Positions 35,130 to 43,705 of a DNA stretch of 64,000 nucleotides are shown piece by piece. This DNA is from Pseudomonas sp. MWU13-2100 (GTDB lineage: Bacteria > Pseudomonadota > Gammaproteobacteria > Pseudomonadales > Pseudomonadaceae): contig NZ_JALLIX010000010.1 in assembly GCF_023242365.1 (NCBI RefSeq), forward strand, positions 1-64,000, in the 5' to 3' direction. The notes under the pieces are model-generated. The model searched no databases. It saw nothing but the letters and a program-made list of their open reading frames with translations, and was not told the origin of the DNA. Both the position numbers and the translations under genes were made by a program. Position 1 is the stretch's first letter; every line of letters starts with the position of its first letter.

Positions 35130-35891
35130 TTGAAAGCGAAACTGGTATTTTTAGCGGTTGGAGTTTGTTTTTCGCTCACATCAGCGGCGGCAGTAATAAA
35201 AGTAGAAGGTGGGGCTTTTACAAGCGATGACGGTGGCTCAGATCTTCAGTTTAGTTCGCGTAAAGAAAAAATTTCGGTTCGCAATGTGGTAGGCTCTGAG
35301 GGGGAAAACTCAAAGTTGCTTGTTAAGTTTAATGGAAGGCCTGCGTTGTACTATGAAAATATTGCGGGTAGAACGTTGTATGAGGGGTATTTTACTCTGC
35401 TTTACTCGGCGGGTAAGATAAAAATTGATTGCTTGTACGTGAATATTCGTAGCGGAATGAACGGGGTTTTGGTTAGTAAGGCTGTTTGTGGGTTAGATAG
35501 AGCCCTAGATGAACATTATACTGACCTGATTCCGAAGTATAGCGATACTTGGTTGTTGGACGTGGCTGGGGTCGATACAAGTGGCCTTTTAAGTAGTCCG
35601 CCTGCTTCCGTCTCAGTCGTCGATGCTACATGGTCGGATCTCAGTATTGTTCGGGTCTACGACAATGCTTCCAGTTTGGTTGAGGCTTTGCCGCGCGTAG
35701 AGATTAAGTCGAAAGAAGGGTCGTACTTGTTTGAAGATGCTTTTTTCTATACGGTTTATAATTTGCCTGAAAAAAATACGCCAGCTTTTTTAGAGAGGGC
35801 AGATAAAAAAGGGGAGGTGTCTTTTAAAAAATACGATTATGCAGCGCTCAAGGCTCTATTGGTAGCACCCAATCCAACAAATAATCGTTAG
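35130..35891 (+). CDS. Secreted immunity protein candidate for the lysozyme effector
   Basis: About 253 residues. I choose TTG 35130, one base after the effector stop, because GAGGT lies eight bases before it and it gives a clean signal peptide (KAKLVFLAVGVCFSLTSAAA). The mature protein is beta-rich, with two cysteines near residues 110 and 130. I do not recognise a family. The AT-rich composition matches the C-terminal part of the effector. Location in the periplasm and coupling to the effector gene argue that it neutralises the lysozyme domain. Confidence 0.75.
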   Translation: MKAKLVFLAVGVCFSLTSAAAVIKVEGGAFTSDDGGSDLQFSSRKEKISVRNVVGSEGENSKLLVKFNGRPALYYENIAGRTLYEGYFTLLYSAGKIKIDCLYVNIRSGMNGVLVSKAVCGLDRALDEHYTDLIPKYSDTWLLDVAGVDTSGLLSSPPASVSVVDATWSDLSIVRVYDNASSLVEALPRVEIKSKEGSYLFEDAFFYTVYNLPEKNTPAFLERADKKGEVSFKKYDYAALKALLVAPNPTNNR

Positions 35892-35913
35892 TGGTTTGCT
35901 CAGATGTTAATGT

Positions 35914-35939
35914 GAGTGAAAATGGGACATATTTATTTT
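35914..35939 (+). repeat. 26-bp direct repeat, copy 1
   Basis: Sequence type GAGTGAAAATGGGACATATT followed by TATTTT. Near-identical copies lie at 36413-36438 and 36921-36946 in the same orientation. Similar sequences occur at the ends of some Y1-transposase elements in my memory, but no transposase is present here. Confidence 0.75.
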
Positions 35940-35956
35940 TACCCATGTGAAAGTGG

Positions 35957-35997
35957 GATACCCATTAGCCGGTCTCGAGTCAAGGTTACAAGCCACC
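35957..35997 (+). repeat. 41-bp dispersed element, copy B
   Basis: Matches copy A (359-399) at 39 of 41 bases, inverted relative to it on the chromosome but in the same orientation relative to the preceding effector-immunity genes. It starts 66 bases after the stop of the immunity candidate and is followed directly by a terminator hairpin. Confidence 0.8.
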
Positions 35998-35999
35998 GC

Positions 36000-36026
36000 C
36001 CCTGCAGTTTTTAACTGCAGGGTTTT
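36000..36026 (+). terminator. Intrinsic terminator after the right effector module
   Basis: A perfect 10-bp stem (CCCTGCAGTT, loop TTT, AACTGCAGGG) followed by TTTT. It would end transcription from the vgrG-effector-immunity unit. Confidence 0.65.
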
Positions 36027-36412
36027 CCCTATTTCTCAACCTGCCTGGTTAAACCCGTCGAACCTGTTTCCTCATCACTGGCTACGACCGAGTCGTGCCT
36101 GGCACCCATGTGGATCAAGCGGTCGCGATACAGCACGCGCCACCCTGGCAGTTAACTGCCCCAGAGAAACGTTGGTGCCGCCAATGTGTCCAAAACATGT
36201 CACAGAGCTGTGGCTCGTGCAACGCACGTCCAGTCCCAGCGGGTTCACTTGGCAGACGACCCGGTTACAACACACTCAGGCGTGTGACAGCCGGACGCCA
36301 CTCAGGTTTCATGGTTCGCGCCCAGTCCCTTTTTGGTTGGCCGGCCATCACCTTAATTCGCTCCTCAGGCGAAACAACGTTTGGCATCGAAAGGCTGTTT
36401 CTCCTTCAGAAT

Positions 36413-36438
36413 GAGTGAAAATGGGACGGATTTATTTT
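36413..36438 (+). repeat. 26-bp direct repeat, copy 2
   Basis: Sequence type GAGTGAAAATGGGACGGATT followed by TATTTT. With copy 3 it brackets the LprI-like gene. Confidence 0.75.
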
Positions 36439-36534
36439 GTAATTGGTTATATTGAAGGGGCTCCCACTATCAACCAGTATGAGCAAGGCCGAAAACGGGC
36501 TAACTATCCAAGAAATAATCGCTAGAATCTAAAT

Positions 36535-36921
36535 ATGAATAAGTTTTTGTTGTCGGTGGCTCTGTTGTTTTCGATGTCGGTTTTTGCTGCGCAGCCCAAT
36601 TGCAGTGAGGTTGCAACGAGCCAGCAAGTCGATGCTTGTGCAAAACTGGCTAAAGAGTCTGCGGACTCGAATCTAAATGAAAGCTATAGGAAGCTGATGG
36701 TGAGGGTTAATTCGCAGTACCAAGCTAGCCCAGAGCTTGGGGGCGGGTTTATAGCTAAGCTAAAGGATTCGCAAAGGGCATGGTTGAAATTGCGCGATGC
36801 AAATTGCGCTTTGGAAGCATTTGAGGTCGAAGTTGGGCCGCCGGCCTATGTAACAACCATAAATAATTGCGTTGCGAGAATGAGTTTGGTGCGCTCGGTC
36901 TATTTGGATAAAATGCTTTAG
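36535..36921 (+). CDS. LprI-like (DUF1311) secreted lysozyme inhibitor
   Basis: 128 residues with a signal peptide (KFLLSVALLFSMSVFAA) and the DUF1311/LprI pattern: cysteines in NCSEVATSQQVDACAKL, then LNESYRKLM and LKDSQRAWLKLRDANC. LprI-family proteins are periplasmic or envelope lysozyme inhibitors. Here the gene lies 0.6 kb after a T6SS lysozyme effector, so it could be an extra immunity factor. It is flanked by copies 2 and 3 of the 26-bp repeat, the third starting at the last base of its stop codon. The ribosome binding site is weak. Confidence 0.75.
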   Translation: MNKFLLSVALLFSMSVFAAQPNCSEVATSQQVDACAKLAKESADSNLNESYRKLMVRVNSQYQASPELGGGFIAKLKDSQRAWLKLRDANCALEAFEVEVGPPAYVTTINNCVARMSLVRSVYLDKML

Positions 36922-36946
36922 AGTGAAAGCGGGGCAGATTTATTTT
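36921..36946 (+). repeat. 26-bp direct repeat, copy 3
   Basis: Sequence type GAGTGAAAGCGGGGCAGATT followed by TATTTT, more diverged than copies 1 and 2. It forms the junction between the LprI-like gene and the truncated tae4 fragment. Confidence 0.7.
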
Positions 36947-37135
36947 GTGGAGGCTCTGATTTCGGAGAATAGCGGCCTCCTTATCGGTGGCTTTCGGTCT
37001 GAAGTGTCTGGCTGGTCGGACGCTCAGGGGCATGCCACATTGTTTGACGGCAGAATGTGTTATGACCACTGCTATTTCAAGGAGCCAGGTGTGAACTATC
37101 AAACCGACCGCGCAAACTTCTGGAGTTTGTCCTGA
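36947..37135 (+). pseudogene. C-terminal remnant of a Tae4-family amidase effector
   Basis: About the last 60 residues of a Tae4-type peptidoglycan amidase remain: SGWSDAQGHATLFDG, CYDHCYF and ANFWSLS at the end. In the family the GH(A/L)TLWDG histidine is part of the Cys-His catalytic pair; the cysteine half is missing here. The homology begins right behind the third 26-bp repeat, so the upstream part of the gene was lost at that point. The fragment cannot be an active amidase. Confidence 0.75.
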
Positions 37136-37590
37136 CGAAATATTTGACTGCGGTCTTGGTACTGGTTTGGGCCGCCGCACCTTCCAACTGTTGATCCAAC
37201 GATGATCTGGCCAACTCCCCACAAGCAGGCGGGCGCACATACGCGCAAAATTACAAAGATAGGGTGCTGGCAGACTGCATCGCTACAGCATACAAAAGCA
37301 AACCTAAAGCCGCCCAGGACGTCGGTAGCAGTGCCAGTGCGCTTATGGACTGGACCTATTTCGATCTGGAGCAAGCACCTCAAGCCAGCAGGCCTCTGGT
37401 TGACCAGTTTCTGGCTCGTGATTATCACAACCCACTGGTCGAATCAGAGCGGCAAGGCGTTGGCTTTGATCTGCTCAAATGCCTGGACCTGTATCACAGT
37501 AATGAGTTGGACAATCAGGTCAGGCAATGGCTGATCAACCCCCAGCACACCTATCGTCAGGACAACCCGCCACGAGCCCAGAAGGATTGA
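37132..37590 (+). pseudogene. Broken Tai4-family amidase immunity gene
   Basis: The frame reads a signal peptide (TKYLTAVLVLVWAAAPSNC), then an in-frame TGA at 37192-37194, then continues in the same frame with YAQNYKDRVLADCIATAYK and CLDLYHSNELDNQVRQWLINP, which are Tai4-family signatures. The expected ATG at the tae4 stop (ATGA overlap) is CTG here. Both the start and the early stop argue for decay. A shorter protein from 37264 would lack export and is unlikely to work. The pair with the tae4 remnant shows that this locus once carried a full amidase effector module. Confidence 0.75.
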
Positions 37591-37672
37591 CCCTGCACGG
37601 TGATTGGCGGTGAGTAATCGCTCGACCATTCGGCGTCCCCGACGTCGCAGTGAATGACCGCGTCGCCCATCC

Positions 37673-37699
37673 AGAACGGGAAGTCCTGCCTCCCGTTCT
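37673..37699. terminator. Inverted repeat between converging units
   Basis: A 9-bp perfect stem (AGAACGGGA ... TCCCGTTCT) with a 9-base loop lies between the tai4 remnant and the DUF6124 gene. The T-tract is poor on both strands. Confidence 0.4.
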
Positions 37700-37717
37700 T
37701 CTATCGTTTGAGCGCCG

Positions 37718-38065
37718 TCAGCCGCTGACGCTGACCGCTTGCCCATCCAGCATCGAGTCTATCTTCAGCTGTGCCAGCTCAATCAGATGAACCACTCCCA
37801 TCGCCACCTTGCGGTTCGAACCGGTTTGGTTGTCGGCGTGCTCATAGGCCGTGGCCGCAGCGGATTGCAGAATCGAGTAGACGTCGGCCAGAGCGTCTTC
37901 CTGGTTCCCGGGTTCATTCAGATGTTCATGCAACACGGTGACAGGTACTGGTTTTGCGCCTGCCTTCGGACCGAGGTTGTAGTGAGACAAAGCCCGGTCG
38001 GCGATACGAGGGTCAATGCTTTCGATATTGGAGGTCGTAGGCGGATTGGGTGTGATTTTGAACAT
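37718..38065 (-). CDS. DUF6124 family protein
   Basis: 115 residues from ATG 38065, with CCAAGGAG upstream. The start MFKITPNPP is the hallmark of a Pseudomonas-specific family now called DUF6124. The middle (DPRIADRALSHYNL) and the helical C-terminus (AYEHADNQTGSNRKVAMGVVHLIELAQLKIDSML) also match. Function is not known to me. The protein has no signal peptide or membrane helix. The ribosome binding site lies inside a strong RNA stem (see the leader feature), so expression is probably controlled at translation. Confidence 0.85.
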   Translation of the reverse strand: MFKITPNPPTTSNIESIDPRIADRALSHYNLGPKAGAKPVPVTVLHEHLNEPGNQEDALADVYSILQSAAATAYEHADNQTGSNRKVAMGVVHLIELAQLKIDSMLDGQAVSVSG

Positions 38066-38300
38066 GGCAAAACTCCTTGGTAAGTGGAGTCGCCAGACAT
38101 CGCTGCTAAACGGAATGGGTGGCGACTGTACGCGGGTTAGCAGACCGGTTACCAAGGGACCCGGCGCACTCGAAAGTGCCCCACGCACAGCCGCCATAGA
38201 GAACAGCAGGCGCAAAAAAAGCGCCGCTTGAACGGAAGGCGGCACTTGCGTGCCTCGGTAAAAACGAGCTGCTAAACCCGGTCACTGAATTTGCAGTGAC
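38066..38300 (-). promoter_or_regulatory. Structured 5' leader that can hide the DUF6124 ribosome binding site
   Basis: On the minus-strand transcript, CCTTGGTAA (38157-38149) pairs perfectly over 9 bp with TTACCAAGG (38083-38075), which contains the AAGG of the ribosome binding site. Inside lies an 8-bp stem AGTCGCCA/TGGCGACT (38127-38120 with 38095-38088). CTGCTAA at 38143-38137 can pair either with TTAGCAG in the loop of that inner stem (38109-38103), forming a pseudoknot, or with TTAGCAG upstream (38275-38269). Further small hairpins lie at 38166-38179, 38209-38225, 38241-38254 and 38281-38300. The pairing is seen in the sequence; a regulatory role is inferred. Confidence 0.6.
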
Positions 38301-38594
38301 GGAGTGAAGCCTAGCCATGAGATCAGGCGCAAACAAGCGGTCAGGATTTTCTAGGAAATTTCACTCAATGGAAAGAGAGAACTCTTGCCGGCTGCTGAAG
38401 TTGACTGCTTCTGGTAGAGGTTGCGAGCGCCACTGCCCCTGTGTTCGATCCTGCTGGTTGAAAGGTGCCGTTGATGGGGGCTGCTTTCGAGCCAAGCTGG
38501 GCGTTATCCGGGCTGAACCATGAAGACGTCCTTCCATGACGCATCCTCTTGCTCGGTGGTTAAGGATGCGCCATGACTCTCCGAGACTGAACAC
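38301..38594. other. Gap without recognisable gene
   Basis: About 290 bases holding only short frames with no family signal. The promoter of the DUF6124 unit is expected here, but I could not pick one by eye. Confidence 0.4.
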
Positions 38595-38923
38595 CTAGAG
38601 CGATTGCGCCAGGAACTCGCTGATCACGCCAAGCACTTGCTGCTGGATCAGCGCCCGCGGGCGGCCCCCATCACCATCCCGGCAGATTAAACCCTGCAGC
38701 CGGCAAGTACAGGATGAGCCTTGCAGTCCTCGGCAAAGCGTTGCGGATCAAAGCGAGCACCGCCGATTTCCAGCGCGGTCCAGCCCCCGAGAGAGTGTCC
38801 GATGACCGCGATCTTGTGGCTGGCCAACCGGCCAAACCGCTTCGGTTGGGCGCTGATCGCATCCTTGGCCTGGGCCGTAGCGGTCATGACCATCAACAGC
38901 AGAGCAGCACACAGCGTTTTCAT
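38595..38923 (-). pseudogene. Remnant of a secreted alpha/beta hydrolase
   Basis: The fragment starts with a signal peptide (MKTLCAALLLMVMTATAQA), then jumps to the nucleophile elbow GHSLGGWTALEIGGA of a dienelactone-hydrolase-like enzyme. It meets a stop at 38687 and continues in another frame with a C-terminal helix (LIQQQVLGVISEFLAQSL) ending at 38595. Roughly a hundred residues between the signal peptide and the elbow appear deleted, and the frame is shifted later. Confidence 0.65.
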
Positions 38924-38956
38924 TCCTTGAATCTCCCGAGTGGTAAGTCGCGGCCT

Positions 38957-39557
38957 CTACACCGTCTGCACGGGCCTGTTTGGCGCCAGCGGCGAACCCA
39001 GGCCCAGGCAGCGATAGACGGCCTCCATGACACGTTGTCTGCGTGTGGGGAACCCGGCGTTCCAGCGCCAGCGCATGACGTACAGCGGCACCGCGAAGAG
39101 CAGCCATGCTACGGCGCACAGACCGGCCAGAAAGGGCCAGGACGCGCGGTTCGTTCCTGTCACCGCGCTGATGCAGGCCCCGATTATGAGAAGGGCAATC
39201 AGTAGGGCGGTCAGTTTCAGGACGTAGCGGTGTTCGCTTCCGGGGGCGATACGTGTCGCGGCATAAGGCTGCGAATTTCCTTGCCAGGCGAAGTGCGTGA
39301 CATAGACGGTTGCGCAGGGCGTACACCCGGCGCTCGCCGGTCGGCGTGAGGGGCGTATCCAGCACCGCCAGCTCAACACGGTCCCCTTCGGCCAGGAAGG
39401 GCGAGGTCGGTTGCCAGGAAGGCTCGCTGGTCAGGAACCACATCGATTGGCCATTGACGTCGAAGCTGTAGGCGTTGCCCCGTTTGTAGAGCGACTTCGC
39501 CGTCAGCTTCGTCAGCCGCCCCTCGACGCGTTGGATGTCGGGCAATTCAGCGGCCAT
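38957..39557 (-). pseudogene. Small membrane protein gene with a frameshift
   Basis: The first frame (39557 to about 39305) encodes MAAELPDIQRVEGRLTKLTA and a beta-rich domain to RRVYALRN. The continuation (YVTHFAWQGN, two membrane helices LTALLIALLIIGACISAV and LAGLCAVAWLLFAVPLYV) lies in another frame and ends at 38957. The shift lies near 39300-39310. It is either a decayed gene or a sequencing error. The ATG overlaps the end of the upstream gene by 11 bases, so the two formed an operon. It has the same plan (beta domain plus two helices) as that neighbour. Function unknown; similar proteins may be named putative T6SS effectors, which I cannot confirm. Confidence 0.6.
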
Positions 39558-40146
39558 GAGCTTGTGCCCCGCAGTACTTCACCATGACCGATGTCATCAA
39601 CTGTAAGGTCTGCCTGCGACTGAAACTCTCCCAGAGGGTGCCGAAGGAAAAGACGATCTGCAACAATGAAAATATCAAGGCGGCCATGGCCAGTGCGCCG
39701 ACGATCAGGAACGGAAGATTCCAGGCGGAGTTGATCTGCAGCGCCAGGAAGAAGGCGGCAGCCCCGATCAGGCCACCCGCTGCGGCCAGCCACAGCGCGC
39801 GGGGCAGCGAGCGCCATGCCTTTTCGACGCGCACCTGCGTGGGCTCGGGTGCGATGGGTTGCTGTGCACCTTGCGGCAGTAACCAGTCGAGCGCGTGCGT
39901 GCCGTCGTGCATCTCGAAAACACCGGCCACGACCGGCGTGCGTTGGTCGGCCAGGGCCTGCAGCGTCGCGGGGCTGATGTGCTGCTCGCGCAGGCGAGCG
40001 TCGACCACGATGCCGTCGAGAACAAACCGCACTCGGCCGATATCCATTGCCGTGGTGACGGCGACACGGAAGTTGTCGAGCGGACCTTCGAGCACCTTGA
40101 TCGCGCGCGCTCGGCGATCCTGCTTGATGGGAATGACCTCTCTCAT
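39547..40146 (-). CDS. Two-helix membrane protein of unknown function
   Basis: 199 residues from ATG 40146 (MREVIPIKQDRRARAIKVLEG), with AAGGCGG upstream; the frame is open to 40194. The N-terminal 110 residues look beta-rich and cytosolic, followed by two helices at about 120-160 (LWLAAAGGLIGAAAFFLAL and LPFLIVGALAMAALIFSLLQIVF). It is coupled to the frameshifted paralog-like gene downstream and lies four bases after a 51-codon frame. I recognise no family with confidence. Confidence 0.65.
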   Translation of the reverse strand: MREVIPIKQDRRARAIKVLEGPLDNFRVAVTTAMDIGRVRFVLDGIVVDARLREQHISPATLQALADQRTPVVAGVFEMHDGTHALDWLLPQGAQQPIAPEPTQVRVEKAWRSLPRALWLAAAGGLIGAAAFFLALQINSAWNLPFLIVGALAMAALIFSLLQIVFSFGTLWESFSRRQTLQLMTSVMVKYCGAQAHGR

Positions 40147-40150
40147 GGTT

Positions 40151-40306
40151 TCAGCCGCCTTCGCTGTAGCGAAGGCATTCGATGGGTTCTTCACGCCATG
40201 CGGATGGTGTTACACAAATGGGGGATATGTCGTTGATGCTCAGCTCGACCTCCACAGCCTCAAGCATTAATCGGTGAAGGTCCGTCTTGCTCTCATTCGT
40301 GGTCAT
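40151..40306 (-). CDS. Possible 51-residue protein
   Basis: ATG 40306 opens a 51-codon frame (MTTNESKTDLHRLMLEAVEV ... YSEGG) ending four bases before the ATG of the two-helix gene. The spacing and orientation suggest the first gene of a small operon. An AGGAAT sequence sits upstream. There are no known motifs, so it may be a chance frame. Confidence 0.4.
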   Translation of the reverse strand: MTTNESKTDLHRLMLEAVEVELSINDISPICVTPSAWREEPIECLRYSEGG

Positions 40307-40445
40307 CACGATCATTCCTGTCTACGTACAGCTAATAAAATCGATCGGAGATTAGGCTGCATCCAGCCTGACCGATAGGCTTTTCATTCACCGGTGGTTG
40401 GGCAGTCTGTCGCAGATCGTAGCAGCCGGCTCAGCCGGCTGACCA

Positions 40446-40545
40446 TCAGGCGGGTAGAAAGCGGCGCACCCGGGCCTGCAACAACTCGGTCAACTCAGGG
40501 GCCCTGTAGTCAAAGTCATCCGGGTTGCCGTAGATGTCCGCGTGA
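40446..40545 (-). pseudogene. C-terminal hydrolase-like fragment
   Basis: The minus strand reads FDHADIYGNPDDFDYRAPEL and then LLQARVRRFLPA before a stop. It looks like the tail of an alpha/beta hydrolase with no start or body. The surrounding 40307-40559 shows nothing else. Confidence 0.4.
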
Positions 40546-40559
40546 TCGAAGCTCGTCGG

Positions 40560-42296
<1,737 letters not shown>

Positions 42297-42361
42297 TCAG
42301 CGGCAGTTGCACTCGACCCACTTGACAACGAGCCCGTCCAGGACGCGTAATGTGTTGCGAT

Positions 42362-42373
42362 GTTAACGTTAAC
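42362..42373. promoter_or_regulatory. Palindromic operator candidate for the sucrose regulator
   Basis: GTTAACGTTAAC is a perfect 12-bp palindrome with the central CG typical of LacI-family operators. It lies 26 bases before the permease start in the divergent region. Binding by the regulator at 45287 is inferred. Confidence 0.6.
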
Positions 42374-42399
42374 TAAAATAAAAACAAGAGGACTGTTCC

Positions 42400-43692
42400 A
42401 TGCCAATATCAGTGAAACGTGAGTACTGGCTCATCAGTGGTTTGCTGTATTTTTTCTTCTTCTCGTGGTCATCCAGCTACTCGCTGTTCTCGATCTGGCT
42501 GCATCGAGTCATCGGTCTGAATGGCACGGAAATCGGTTTTGTTTTCGCGGCCAACGCCGTTGCTGCGTTGCTGATTCAGCCGTTCTACGGCGCGCTTCAG
42601 GATCGGCTTGGCCTGTCGAAAAAGCTGCTGGTGTGGATTGGTATCCTGCTCTGTGCATCGGCCCCGTTCGCGATTTATGTTTATGCCAATCTGCTGGCTC
42701 ATAACGTGGTGTTGGGGGCGGTGGTCGGCGCGGCATTTCTGGCCTTGGCCATGCTCGCGGGAGTTGGGGTGATCGAGTCCTACACAGAGCGACTGTCGCG
42801 TCATGCGGGCTTCGAATTCGGGACCACCAGGATGTGGGGTTCGTTGGGCTGGGCCAGTGCGACGGGCGTCGTCGGCGTGGTCTTCAACATTGACCCGGAT
42901 ATCGCGTTTTACCTGAGCAGCATCGCCGGCGTTGCGTTTTTGTTGATCCTGTCCAGGCTCGATTTGAGCCGGTTCAGTCAACCGGGCGTGCAAGCCGGTG
43001 AGGGGGCCGGGAAGCCCGTGCGCGTGCACGATCTTTGGACCTTACTGACACTGCCGCGCTTTTGGGCATTCAGCTTGTACCTGACCGGTGTGTGCGGGAT
43101 CTACATGATCTACGAACAACAGTTTCCGGTGTATTTCTCCTCTTTCTTCCCGACTCCGGAGCAGGGCACCCGCGCTTATGGCTACCTGAATTCATCGCAG
43201 GTGCTGCTTGAGGCGGTATTGATGTTGTTCGCGCCATGGGTGGTCAGCCGTACCGGCGCCAAGTACGGATTGATTCTGGCGGGCAGCATCATGTTCGTCC
43301 GGATTCTTGGCTCCGGGCTGGCAACGCAGGCCTGGACCATCGCCGCCTGCAAGATGTTGCACGCGCTGGAGGTGCCCATCCTCTTGGTTTCGGTATTCAA
43401 GTACATATCGCTCAACTTCGATTCGCGCCTGTCCGCCTCGATCTATCTGGTGGGATTCCAGTTCGCCCAGCAATTGACCGCGATGCTGCTTTCACCTTTG
43501 GTGGGTTACGGCTACGACCATGTCGGTTTCTCGAGCGTTTATGTGCTGATGGCCGGCCTGGTCGGCGCTTGCCTGCTGCTGTCATGGACCTTGTTGCGCA
43601 CCGATCCTGTCGGCACGGCTTCTCCAGCCAAGGCTGCCGAGTCGCTGGAGCTTCCTGCCATTGTTCAATCCGCCACTCGTTACGAACCCTAG
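42400..43692 (+). CDS. cscB: Sucrose:proton symporter, LacY/CscB family
   Basis: 430 residues with twelve predicted membrane helices. The start (REYWLISGLLYFFFFSWSSS) and the segment FGTTRMWGSLGWAS are signatures of the oligosaccharide:H+ symporter family. Next to a GH32 enzyme, sucrose is the most likely substrate. AGAGGA precedes the ATG. The invertase gene follows after 13 bases, so the two are one operon. Confidence 0.9.
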   Translation: MPISVKREYWLISGLLYFFFFSWSSSYSLFSIWLHRVIGLNGTEIGFVFAANAVAALLIQPFYGALQDRLGLSKKLLVWIGILLCASAPFAIYVYANLLAHNVVLGAVVGAAFLALAMLAGVGVIESYTERLSRHAGFEFGTTRMWGSLGWASATGVVGVVFNIDPDIAFYLSSIAGVAFLLILSRLDLSRFSQPGVQAGEGAGKPVRVHDLWTLLTLPRFWAFSLYLTGVCGIYMIYEQQFPVYFSSFFPTPEQGTRAYGYLNSSQVLLEAVLMLFAPWVVSRTGAKYGLILAGSIMFVRILGSGLATQAWTIAACKMLHALEVPILLVSVFKYISLNFDSRLSASIYLVGFQFAQQLTAMLLSPLVGYGYDHVGFSSVYVLMAGLVGACLLLSWTLLRTDPVGTASPAKAAESLELPAIVQSATRYEP

Positions 43693-43705
43693 TAAGGACC
43701 AAGCC

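Larger units (their letters stand above)
35892..36534. other. Non-coding block between repeats
   Basis: 643 bases without a convincing gene. The stretch 36030-36410 has short open frames on both strands, none with a recognisable product or start signal. It is bounded by copies 1 and 2 of the 26-bp repeat, so it may be the non-coding remnant of a mobile element. Confidence 0.5.

Noticed and set aside
36095..36418. A 107-codon frame on the plus strand and a 66-codon frame on the minus strand in the repeat-bounded block
   Set aside because: No ribosome binding sites and no family signal; they overlap on opposite strands in what looks like non-coding DNA.
37192..37194. Reading the in-frame TGA of the Tai4-like gene as selenocysteine or read-through
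   Set aside because: No SECIS-like hairpin directly after it was seen, the family has no selenoproteins, and the start codon is also lost. Decay is simpler.
42322..42353. TTGACA and TAATGT as the cscB promoter
   Set aside because: The -35 is perfect but the spacer is 20 bases, too long for a normal sigma70 promoter.
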